From positions 87,551-151,550 of the forward strand of contig CAMUKG010000003.1 in NCBI GenBank assembly GCA_947089425.1: a DNA stretch of 64,000 bases, read 5' to 3'. Made by a program: the position numbers and the translations under genes. The notes beneath the pieces are model-generated. The model was given only the letters and a program-made list of their open reading frames with translations. It had not been told where the DNA came from and did no database searches. Source of the DNA: an uncultured Clostridia bacterium (GTDB lineage Bacteria; Bacillota; Clostridia; Christensenellales; Pumilibacteraceae). The number at the start of each line of letters is the position of its first letter. Positions within the stretch are counted from its first letter, which is position 1. Shown here one piece after another: positions 34,018-41,566 of this stretch.

Positions 34018-37000
34018 ATGAAAAAAAGAAAGACTTTTTCACGAATTTCAATGCTTTTGGTGTGCGCCGCTATCGCTCTTGCGACGGTTGTGGGAGGAAT
34101 TTCCGTGTTTGGCAAAGAAGAAAAAGCGGACGCCGCAATAGGCGAACTTAACACAATGGACGAATTTACGATTGCGGGCTTTGTTAACTACTACGACCGC
34201 TCTATAAAGAGCATGGAAGAGCAGACGCGAGACCTTGCCCGCAGCGGCTTGAATTGGATGGATACCCCTACTTGGTATTCGTCGGTGGACGGCAGCGTTT
34301 CGGGCGCGACCTCTCGCGACTTTTTGGACCCGTCGGAGTGGGGCGCGTATAACGAACTTTGCCGCGAACTCAACATATATTTTTCAATGTGCCCGCAAAG
34401 CTCTGTACTTGACGAAGCGGAACTAAACGATATGGTTAATTACGCGAAAGACCTCGACCGTTGTGTGGGTTACTATGTTAAAGACGAGCCGAGCGCTGCG
34501 CAATTTCAGTCGGTGGCAAATATTTGCCGCAAATTGCAAGAGCTCGACCCCTCGCGTTTTCCGTATGTGAACCTCTTTCCAAACTATGCGGGAGCCTCGA
34601 ACTTGGGCGGAAGTTACGAAGATTACGTCCGCAACTGGGTTGCTACGGGCGCCGAGTCCATAGAATATTTATATTTCGACCATTATCCGTTCACGCAGTT
34701 CGAAGACGTTCGCGCGTCATACTTTTCGGACGTGGAAACTATCAGAAAAGTGGCGTTTGAAAATAACCGCCTCAAAACGGGCGGCTATACGCAAATGGGT
34801 TGGTGGAACGGCATGCGTCGCCCCACAGTTGCCGAAGCGCGTTGGAGCATGAACTCGCTTCTCTCTTACGGCATGAAGAGCATAAGCCATTTTTGTTGGG
34901 TGTCGCCAGCATATCAGGAGCCGCCTGCGGGCGAGGGAATGCAAGACTTTGTGCTTACCAACAAAGGCGAACCCACCGACCGCTACGAGCCTATGCAAAA
35001 ACTGAATTGGCAAACCCGCCAACTCGGACCAGTGCTCATGAGCTTCGACGTTGCGCACGCCTATCATTCGGGCGATGTTCCCACAGGAACGGAAGCTCTT
35101 CCAAAAGCTTTCTTATTGCAACCGTCGTCGCAAAACGACAATCTTATTTTCTCGCTCGGATACAGTAAAGACGACAGCGAAAAATATCTTATGCTTTTCA
35201 ACAAAGAGCTTACTGGAAGCAAAAAATACACGATTAACGCCGACGCGTCGTCGGGGCTTACTTCGCTTACTTGGTATAAACCCGATTCGTTCGAAACTTT
35301 GCCCGACTACACGAAGCCGCTCGCCGCGCCCGAACAAATCGAAATAAGCGTGGAGAACGGAAGTTTCGAAGTAGAACTTCAAGCGGGCGAGTTGCGCGTT
35401 TATAAACTCAACGGAGACTTGAACATTCGCGAGCCTTTGAAATCGCCTGTGCTCAGCCACAAGAGCGGCACTTACTTGGGGCAACAAACCGTTACGCTCA
35501 CGAGCTATGACGAAGGCGCCGAAATTTACTACACCACCGACGGAAGCTATCCCACATATCGTTCGGAGCGTTACACTTCGCCCATAATCGTAGGGCAAGA
35601 CGGCGAACTCGGCTTTTTCGATATTAAGGCAATCGCGGTGCGCGGAACCGAAATATCCGACGCGGTAATAGGGCGGTATATAATATCCGACGGTTCGCAA
35701 AACGTCGCGCTCTCCCGCGAGCCTACGTTCACGGGCGAAACGGAAGCGTTTCAGGGAAGCGTTTTGCCGAGCACCGTAACCGACGGAAGTTTCGACCCTC
35801 ACAACACTTGGGGTTCGGCTCCGAACTCGCCGTGTTTCGCGGTGGTGGATTTCGGAAAGGAATACACTATCGACAGAGTGCTTGTTAAAGCTTGGCACGA
35901 TTGGGATTTCAACGACGTTGTAATTCAGCTTGCGCTCGACGAAAACTTTACGCAAGGCGTTTACACCGTGTTCAATAACGATACGGATAACTCTGCGGGC
36001 GCGGGCGCGGGAACGGACGGCGCGTATAAAGAAAATCCGAACGGCGGGCACGGTTTCGGTTTTGCCCCCGTTAAGGCGCGCTACATGCGTTTCCATAACG
36101 CTTCGGCGAACACTCGCAATCAAAGCGTTTGGGAAGAAATGCAAGCATATACTTCGTATAGCGCGGGAACGGAACTTCTTTCAAACGCGTCGGCTTGGCG
36201 GGTTACGGGCGGCGGCACTTGGAGCGTGAAGAACGGCGTGCTTTCGCAAACGGGCGCGCAAGACAGAGACAGTTGGGACCGCTCGTATACCTACACCGCC
36301 AAAAAATTCAAGAACTTTATTTTGGAAGGCGCTTTCACAATGAACACTTCCGATTCCGCCGCATGGGGCTACGTTGGGTTCGGACTTTATAAGCCCGAAA
36401 TAAACAACGTTCAAAGCGACTACGACAAGGGCTATTACGCCGTAATCGAGCCGCGCGGCAGAGTTCTGTTGTGGAACGGAGCAAAACCCGAGCTCGGACC
36501 CGAAGACGCCAACGTTGCGGGATTCACGCTCGGTTCCGAATTTACTTTGCGAGTTATTTCGGTGAACAACACCGTGTCTATTTCGGTGAACGGCAAACCC
36601 GTGATGCACGTTGAGAGCCATATATTCAACCGCGAGGCGGGATATATTTCAATTCACGGCGGACTTATTCCCATAGACGTGAGCAAGGTGCGCATAACCG
36701 AGCTGAACGCCGACGAGAAGCCGAACGAGAGCGAAAACTGCATAAAGAGCGCGGGCGAAGAGCGCGTGGCTGTGGAGCGCTTTGTGTCGAAAGCGGAAGT
36801 GCTTGCGTCCCTTCCCGAAAAAATGACGGCGACCGACACTGCGGGGAACAAATACGAGCTTCCCGTAAAATGGAGTTGTGAATCGTTTAATTCGGTTTCA
36901 ACGGGTTGGACGACGTTTACGGGCGAATTCACGTCGCTCCCGAAAAACCTCGTGAATTTGTTCGGAGTTACCGCAACCGCCAACGTGTTCGTTCGCCCGT

Positions 37001-37578
37001 ACACCGATACTTCCGACCTCGAAGAACTCGTTAAAATAGGTCGCAGAGTAAATCCCTTATACGTTACGCCCGAAAGCTACGAGAGTTTGCGCGTGAAGTT
37101 AGAGGCGGCGGAAGCGTTGCTCGCCGACCCTTTTATGGTTCAGAACGACATAGGCGTGGGCGTGTGGCAGCTTTTCGACCAAATAGAAGCGCTCGTCAGC
37201 ACCGTTGACAAATCGCCGCTGAACGCGGCAATAGCGTCCGCCGAGCAAGCGGCGGAAAGCGGCGGCTACACCGAGCTTAGTGCGGCTAAAATAAGAGCCG
37301 CGATTGAAAAAGCGCAAGCGGTGCTCGCCGACGCAATCGCGTCTCCGTCCGACGTGTCGAACGCGATTAGCGAGCTCGACAGTGCGGTGAAAAACGGTTT
37401 AAAGCCCAAAGCGGCTGTGAGCCCGCAAGAAAAGCCCGAAATTTACTCGGCTAAAAAGAGCGGGTGCGGTTGCAAAGGCACGCTCAATGCGTCGCTTCCT
37501 TTCACGGCGGGCGCGGCTGTGCTGTTGCCTGCGGCGGCGCTGTTGCTTATTAAAAGACGAAAGAAAAAACAGAATTGA
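34018..37578 (+). CDS. giant surface protein with TIM-barrel glycosidase-like domain and Gly-Cys sorting signal
   Basis: A 1186-residue secreted protein. After the signal peptide, residues ~40-370 resemble a TIM-barrel glycoside hydrolase: YYVKDEPS (about 150) has the Asp-Glu-Pro of many clan-A acid/base sites, and EYLYFDHYPF and SISHFCWVSP fit later strands. I cannot name the family. Then come a chitobiase C-terminal-like domain (~490-550; IYYTTDGSYPTY), a discoidin-like domain (~555-715; VTDGSFDPHNTW), a LamG/DUF1080-like sandwich (~720-905), an Ig-like domain, two FIVAR-like repeats and the signal AKKSGCGCKGTLNAS, a helix and KRRKKKQN. Probably the main polymer-degrading enzyme at the surface. 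It follows the FIVAR scaffold gene by 3 bp, so both should be co-translated. Confidence 0.75.
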   Translation: MKKRKTFSRISMLLVCAAIALATVVGGISVFGKEEKADAAIGELNTMDEFTIAGFVNYYDRSIKSMEEQTRDLARSGLNWMDTPTWYSSVDGSVSGATSRDFLDPSEWGAYNELCRELNIYFSMCPQSSVLDEAELNDMVNYAKDLDRCVGYYVKDEPSAAQFQSVANICRKLQELDPSRFPYVNLFPNYAGASNLGGSYEDYVRNWVATGAESIEYLYFDHYPFTQFEDVRASYFSDVETIRKVAFENNRLKTGGYTQMGWWNGMRRPTVAEARWSMNSLLSYGMKSISHFCWVSPAYQEPPAGEGMQDFVLTNKGEPTDRYEPMQKLNWQTRQLGPVLMSFDVAHAYHSGDVPTGTEALPKAFLLQPSSQNDNLIFSLGYSKDDSEKYLMLFNKELTGSKKYTINADASSGLTSLTWYKPDSFETLPDYTKPLAAPEQIEISVENGSFEVELQAGELRVYKLNGDLNIREPLKSPVLSHKSGTYLGQQTVTLTSYDEGAEIYYTTDGSYPTYRSERYTSPIIVGQDGELGFFDIKAIAVRGTEISDAVIGRYIISDGSQNVALSREPTFTGETEAFQGSVLPSTVTDGSFDPHNTWGSAPNSPCFAVVDFGKEYTIDRVLVKAWHDWDFNDVVIQLALDENFTQGVYTVFNNDTDNSAGAGAGTDGAYKENPNGGHGFGFAPVKARYMRFHNASANTRNQSVWEEMQAYTSYSAGTELLSNASAWRVTGGGTWSVKNGVLSQTGAQDRDSWDRSYTYTAKKFKNFILEGAFTMNTSDSAAWGYVGFGLYKPEINNVQSDYDKGYYAVIEPRGRVLLWNGAKPELGPEDANVAGFTLGSEFTLRVISVNNTVSISVNGKPVMHVESHIFNREAGYISIHGGLIPIDVSKVRITELNADEKPNESENCIKSAGEERVAVERFVSKAEVLASLPEKMTATDTAGNKYELPVKWSCESFNSVSTGWTTFTGEFTSLPKNLVNLFGVTATANVFVRPYTDTSDLEELVKIGRRVNPLYVTPESYESLRVKLEAAEALLADPFMVQNDIGVGVWQLFDQIEALVSTVDKSPLNAAIASAEQAAESGGYTELSAAKIRAAIEKAQAVLADAIASPSDVSNAISELDSAVKNGLKPKAAVSPQEKPEIYSAKKSGCGCKGTLNASLPFTAGAAVLLPAAALLLIKRRKKKQN

Positions 37579-37579
37579 A

Positions 37580-37694
37580 GTCGCGGTCATCGCCGCATAT
37601 AGGCTACGTTCGGCGAGTCGACTCGGTTTAGTAACGAAAAGTACACTCCCTCGTCGATTCGCCGACTGTTGCAAATCTGCGGCGCGACCGCTAC
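37580..37694. repeat. nested-hairpin family H, copy H1
   Basis: GTCGCGGTC/GACCGCTAC (8 of 9), GCCGCA (37592-37597)/TGCGGC (37678-37683) and CGGCGAGTCGAC (37611-37622)/GTCGATTCGCCG (37653-37664) stack into one long hairpin. The loop has AAGTACACTCCC and the flank GGCTACG, both shared with copy H3. No T run follows. Confidence 0.65.
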
Positions 37695-37727
37695 ATCAAA
37701 AGTATTTAGTTAGGAGTTAAAAAAAGA

Positions 37728-38354
37728 ATGAAAGCGTTTATATTCGATTTAGACGGCGTAATTGTGAGCACCGACGAGTTGCACTACGAGGCATGGAAGC
37801 AAACGGCGGACGGCGAGAGGATTTTCTTCGATAGAAAAATCAACGAGCGTCTTCGCGGAGTGAGCAGACTTGAAAGCCTCGAAATCATTTTGGAGCGTGC
37901 GAACAGAGAGTACTCGCAAGAGGAAAAGGCGCAACTTGCCGAAAGCAAAAATCGAATATACCGCGAATTGTTGAAAAAACTGACTCCGTCCGATAGGTTG
38001 GACGGCGTAACCGAAACGCTCGAAGAATTGCGAGTGCGAGGCTATAAGCTCGCAATAGGAAGTTCGAGCAAAAACGCCCCCGTAATCCTCGAAAAAATAG
38101 GTTACAAAGATTATTTCGACGCAATAAGCGACGGAAACAATATAAAGAAAAGCAAGCCCGACCCCGAAGTGTTTTTGTGCGCCGCCGATATGCTCGGCTT
38201 AAAGCCCGAAGAATGTTTCGTGGTGGAAGACGCCGAAGCGGGAATACGCGCGGCTCTTGCGGGCGGGTTCGCGCCTGTGGGAATAGGCGGCGCGGCAAAA
38301 TGCGACGGAATAATTAAAGGGCTGGGAAAATTCTCCGACCTGTTGGAATTGTAA
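37728..38354 (+). CDS. pgmB: beta-phosphoglucomutase (HAD superfamily)
   Basis: A 208-residue HAD enzyme of usual length. Motif I is DLDGVI (nucleophile Asp8, acid/base Asp10), motif II IGSSSKNA, motif III KKSKPDPEVF and motif IV VVEDAEAGIRAA, with the cap residues LHYEAWK and the hinge RLRGVSRLESL of beta-phosphoglucomutases. It converts beta-D-glucose 1-phosphate to glucose 6-phosphate through a bisphosphate intermediate in the cytoplasm. This is the product of inverting GH65 phosphorylases, and the GH65 gene is in the same locus 8.4 kb upstream. The ribosome site is GGAG 13 nt before the ATG. A terminator follows. Confidence 0.9.
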   Translation: MKAFIFDLDGVIVSTDELHYEAWKQTADGERIFFDRKINERLRGVSRLESLEIILERANREYSQEEKAQLAESKNRIYRELLKKLTPSDRLDGVTETLEELRVRGYKLAIGSSSKNAPVILEKIGYKDYFDAISDGNNIKKSKPDPEVFLCAADMLGLKPEECFVVEDAEAGIRAALAGGFAPVGIGGAAKCDGIIKGLGKFSDLLEL

Positions 38355-38400
38355 TGCCCCTCTCTTAAACGGATATGTGTTCGAATATCCGCAATACACA

Positions 38401-38432
38401 AAAAAGACTGTTGCGAACGCGGCAGTCTTTTT
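38401..38432 (+). terminator. terminator after pgmB
   Basis: AAAAAGACTG (38401-38410) pairs with CAGTCTTTTT (38423-38432), a 10-bp stem with a 12-nt loop and terminal T run. It closes the carbohydrate locus. Confidence 0.85.
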
Positions 38433-38433
38433 C

Positions 38434-38687
38434 TTGTTGCCCTCTTGCGGCAAACATATCGCTTTTTATCTTCTAATGTAACTTTATTTGTAAAAGCGGG
38501 GCGGCTTTTTGGTCACAAAAAGCCTTGCAAAAATGATAAAAGTGCGGGACACAGTCGAAAGTGTCCCGCCCTCTTGTCGTTTTCGCCGGAAATCTTTTGC
38601 GACCAAAAGGCTGATGTTACGATAAGAATACAAAAGCTACATATTACAACAAACAAAAAGCGACCCGTTGCCGCAAGAGGGTAACAA
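38434..38687. repeat. palindromic repeat family A, copy A3 (the most complete)
   Basis: A ~255-bp element filling most of the pgmB-membrane protein gap. The left end, GTTGCCCTCTTGCGGCAA, is inverted against the right end, TTGCCGCAAGAGGGTAAC. Internal modules are GGCTTTTTGG/AAAAAGCC, the perfect hairpin GCGGGACAC (38544-38552)/GTGTCCCGC (38561-38569) with loop AGTCGAAA, and CTTTTGCGACCAAAAGG. It has no coding frame of note, so it resembles a MITE or a mosaic of palindromic units. Confidence 0.7.
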
Positions 38688-38764
38688 AAAAAATCCTCAC
38701 TTGCGGAATATTCCTCATAATGCTTTCATGTGTGAAAACATGCCGAATACGGCGCGTTAAACGG

Positions 38765-38793
38765 TTGACAGAAGTCGCGGGGAGGGGTATAAT
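38765..38793 (+). promoter_or_regulatory. consensus sigma-A promoter
   Basis: TTGACA (38765-38770) and TATAAT (38788-38793) with a 17-bp spacer: both boxes are perfect. It lies 35 nt before the small membrane protein gene. Confidence 0.85.
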
Positions 38794-38828
38794 AAAACTA
38801 TATTAAAAAACAGCATTAGGAGGAGAAC

Positions 38829-39383
38829 ATGGCAAAGTCAAAAGGCAAAAACAAGACGGGACAAATAGTTATGCTCGGAGCGGCTCTACTCGGGCTGGTT
38901 GCAATCTTTTTAATGTTTGCGCCGGGAATAACGTCGAAAGCGATTGTGGCAAATAGAGAGACGGGCACGAGCAGTATTTCGGGCTTTAAACTCATTTTCG
39001 GAACGGAAGACGGTTACAAATTCAATTTCATGATGTTCCTTTCGTTGATTTTCACGGCGGTGGGAATTGCGGGTGCGATACTCGGCGGACTTTTGAATAT
39101 GAAGCTCGGCAACTTCCTCGCTCTCGGCGGCTTTTTGCTTGCTGGAATATTCTTCTTTTTGTTTCGCGCGGTGTTCCCTATGGGCGTGGGCGATATGGCT
39201 ATTAACGGCACCACCGTTCTATCGGGCAAAGACGCGATTAAAGCGCTCGAAGAAGGCGTTTCGATTTTCGGCGTTACCACCAAAACGACTTTCTCGCTCG
39301 GCGTTGGCGCAATCGTTGCGGGCATACTCAGCATAGTTGCGGCTTTGGCGTCGGCGGCGGCTACGTTCGCGCTCAAAAAGTAA
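38829..39383 (+). CDS. small four-helix membrane protein of unknown function
   Basis: A 184-residue protein with AGGAGGAG before the ATG. A lysine-rich start (MAKSKGKNKTG) is followed by four hydrophobic helices at about residues 13-30, 65-90, 93-115 and 153-178. Two outside or inside loops contain TSSISGFKLIFGTEDGYKF and MGVGDMAINGTTVLSG. I recognise no family. It has a perfect promoter and its own terminator, so it is a strongly transcribed single-gene unit. The promoter quality suggests constitutive expression. Confidence 0.75.
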   Translation: MAKSKGKNKTGQIVMLGAALLGLVAIFLMFAPGITSKAIVANRETGTSSISGFKLIFGTEDGYKFNFMMFLSLIFTAVGIAGAILGGLLNMKLGNFLALGGFLLAGIFFFLFRAVFPMGVGDMAINGTTVLSGKDAIKALEEGVSIFGVTTKTTFSLGVGAIVAGILSIVAALASAAATFALKK

Positions 39384-39486
39384 TATTTTAACGGCGCAGA
39401 ACTAAGCAAACAGAAAAACCGTTTGCTAAAAGCGGGAAGCGGCTTATGGCGCGAAAAAGTCTTTAACAAAAAAATACAATGGAAAC

Positions 39487-39517
39487 AAAAGGGCGTTTTT
39501 AAGTAAACGCTCTTTTT
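39487..39517 (+). terminator. terminator of the small membrane protein gene
   Basis: AAAAGGGCGTTT (39487-39498) pairs with AAACGCTCTTTT (39505-39516) with one G-T pair, a 6-nt loop and a T run. Confidence 0.85.
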
Positions 39518-39533
39518 AATTTCCGTCAGCCAC

Positions 39534-39562
39534 TTGCAATATCGGCGAGTGTATGGTATACT
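39534..39562 (+). promoter_or_regulatory. promoter of the hydrogenase locus
   Basis: TTGCAA (39534-39539) is 17 bp from TATACT (39557-39562), 47 nt before the first gene. An in-frame ATG at 39553 falls inside the promoter, confirming that translation starts later, at 39610. Confidence 0.75.
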
Positions 39563-39609
39563 CTATGTGTACGCTTAAATATATTTTTACGGTAGGAGGG
39601 CGCAACACA

Positions 39610-39852
39610 ATGGAAATTAAAGTGTGTATAGGCTCGTCGTGCCATTTGCGCGGCAGCTACGAGGTAATTGAAAAGTTGAAACAACTGATTGCGAGCAACG
39701 GACTCGAAGGGAAAGTGAACCTTGCGGCAAGCTTTTGTTTGGGTAAGTGCGGCACGGGCGTAACGGTTACTTGCGACGGAGAGTTTTTGGACGGCGTTAC
39801 TCCCGAAACGGTGGAAGGAATATTTAAAGAGCGTGTACTGAAAGCGTTATGA
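39610..39852 (+). CDS. thioredoxin-like [2Fe-2S] ferredoxin domain protein of the hydrogenase locus
   Basis: An 80-residue protein; AGGAGG lies about 9 nt before the ATG at 39610. It is a lone thioredoxin-like [2Fe-2S] domain, as at the C-terminus of NuoE/HydC or in small HymA-type subunits. The four ligand cysteines are in VCIGSSCHLRG (Cys5, Cys10) and FCLGKCGTG (two more). It would pass electrons to or from the hydrogenase encoded next, with which it overlaps by 4 bp. The order small ferredoxin, PAS hydrogenase, phosphatase, hydrogenase matches the hfsABCD locus of Thermoanaerobacterium as I recall it; the exact gene correspondence should be checked. Confidence 0.85.
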   Translation: MEIKVCIGSSCHLRGSYEVIEKLKQLIASNGLEGKVNLAASFCLGKCGTGVTVTCDGEFLDGVTPETVEGIFKERVLKAL

Positions 39853-41555
39853 GAGAGTATTTGAATTTTAAGCAGGCTAACTGCAAAAATTGCTACAAGT
39901 GCTTGCGCGAGTGTCCCGTTAAGGCTATTACGGTGCTCGGCGACCGCGCGCGAATACGCGAAGATTTGTGCGTTTTGTGCGGGCATTGCACGGGCGTGTG
40001 CAGTTTTAACGCCAAAGAAGTGGTGAACGATACCGCTACGGTGAAAAAACTTCTCGGCGGAAAAAAGAAAGTGATTGCGTCGGTGGCTCCCGCGTTCGCG
40101 GCAAGTTTTTTGCCCGATTTCGCTATTTTTAAAAGCGCGCTCAAAAAACTCGGGTTTGCTGACGCGTTCGAAACTGCGGACGGCGCGCGCGAGGTTACCG
40201 ACCGCTATAATAAGTTGCTTAGCGGCGGCAAATATAAAAACCTCATTGCGTCGGCGTGCCCGAGCATAGTGCGACTTATAAGGCTTTACTATCCCGACGC
40301 GCTCGCGTATCTTGCTCCCGTAGTGAGCCCTATGGTTGCGCACGGCAAAATGCTCAAAGAGAAATTTCCCGATTGCAAAATCGTGTTTTTGGGACCGTGC
40401 ATTGCCAAAAAGCAAGAGGCTGACGAGAGCGGCGCAATAGACGCGGCGCTCACGTTCGAAGAGCTTAACGCAATGTTTAAGGAAGCGGGAATAGAGCTTG
40501 CTACGCAACATGCCGAAGTCGCGGCTACGGCTACCGAGACGGGCGCCAAGAACGCGGCGCGCTATTATCCCATAAATCGCGGAATAATAAAGTCGTTCGA
40601 TTCGTTTAATTCGAACTACGAATACATAAGCGTAGACGGGCTTGCGCGCGCGAAAGAGGTGCTCGCCAATATCGACACGCTTTCGGGCATGTTTATAGAA
40701 ATGCACGCTTGCGAGTTTTCTTGCATAAACGGACCTTGCGCGCTCAGTCGCGAAAAGGGCGGGTTTATAAAGGCGACCGAAACGGTGCGCTCTTACGCCA
40801 AAACGGGGACGGAGTTTTCCGCGCCTTATTCGGAGCTGTCGCTCGAATATAAGTACAAAAAACTCGAAGACAGCCGCCGAACGCCGCCCGAAGACGAAAT
40901 CAAAAAAATTCTTGCGGCGACAGGCAAACTCAGCCCCGAAGACGAACTCAACTGCGGCGCGTGCGGATACAACACTTGCCGCGAAAAGGCTATCGCGGTG
41001 TATAACGGCATGGCGGAAATAAGCATGTGCGTGCCGTACATGCGCGAGCGCGCCGAAGGACTTTCGTACGATATTATTCAAAACAGCCCCAACGGCATAT
41101 TCGCCGTTGATTCCGATTTGCGAATTTTGGAGCTTAACGAAAAAGCCGCCCAACTCATGGGGGCGAGCAAAGCGGCGGCAAAAGGCGATTCGCTTGAAAA
41201 ATACTACAATCCCGCCGATTTTTATCGCGCGCTTTACGACAACGAATTTTTCACCGCTCGCAAGGTGAGGCTCGAAAAGACGGGCAAATGGGTTGAAATG
41301 ACGCTCCGTAAAGTGAAAAATCAAAGTTTGTTGTTCTGCATAATGAAAGACATAACCGAAGACGTTGACTACAACAGCAAGCTCGATAAAATCAAGAAAG
41401 AGACTGCCGAAGTCGCCGAAAACGTGGTTAAAAAGCAAATGCGCGTCGTGCAGGAAATCGCGTCGCTTCTCGGCGAAACGACGGCGGAAACCAAAATCGC
41501 GCTAATTAAAATGCGCGACACGATTTCAGCCGAAGAGCGCGGCGAGCAAAAATAA
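39849..41555 (+). CDS. PAS-containing [FeFe]-hydrogenase-like protein (sensory HydS/HfsB type)
   Basis: A 568-residue protein. The N-terminus has two [4Fe-4S] ferredoxin motifs (CKNCYKCLRECP, CVLCGHCTGVC), then the H-cluster domain (~75-350) with altered signatures: L1 is SACPSIV rather than TSCCP, L2 is GPCIAKK and L3 is MHACEFSCINGPCAL. A third cluster motif, NCGACGYNTC (~360), and a PAS domain (~410-510; GIFAVDSDLRILELNEKAAQ) end in a coiled-coil tail. This layout and the missing Cys in L1 fit group C sensory hydrogenases, which are thought to detect H2 or redox state rather than produce H2. ATGA overlap with the ferredoxin gene; the phosphatase gene follows 11 bp later. H-cluster maturases are not in the window. 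Confidence 0.9.
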   Translation: MREYLNFKQANCKNCYKCLRECPVKAITVLGDRARIREDLCVLCGHCTGVCSFNAKEVVNDTATVKKLLGGKKKVIASVAPAFAASFLPDFAIFKSALKKLGFADAFETADGAREVTDRYNKLLSGGKYKNLIASACPSIVRLIRLYYPDALAYLAPVVSPMVAHGKMLKEKFPDCKIVFLGPCIAKKQEADESGAIDAALTFEELNAMFKEAGIELATQHAEVAATATETGAKNAARYYPINRGIIKSFDSFNSNYEYISVDGLARAKEVLANIDTLSGMFIEMHACEFSCINGPCALSREKGGFIKATETVRSYAKTGTEFSAPYSELSLEYKYKKLEDSRRTPPEDEIKKILAATGKLSPEDELNCGACGYNTCREKAIAVYNGMAEISMCVPYMRERAEGLSYDIIQNSPNGIFAVDSDLRILELNEKAAQLMGASKAAAKGDSLEKYYNPADFYRALYDNEFFTARKVRLEKTGKWVEMTLRKVKNQSLLFCIMKDITEDVDYNSKLDKIKKETAEVAENVVKKQMRVVQEIASLLGETTAETKIALIKMRDTISAEERGEQK

Positions 41556-41566
41556 AGGAGCGACAA

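Noticed and set aside
22165..37578. LPXTG sortase signals on the surface proteins
   Set aside because: None of the C-termini contains LPXTG or a close variant; all have Gly-Cys before the helix instead.
38434..38687. Possible riboswitch or structured RNA gene
   Set aside because: Its ends and modules recur at six other sites near unrelated genes, so it is a dispersed repeat rather than a gene-specific riboswitch.
39657..41438. 593-codon minus-strand frame antisense to the PAS hydrogenase
   Set aside because: Compositionally it is a shadow of the + strand gene, whose cluster motifs and ribosome site are unmistakable.
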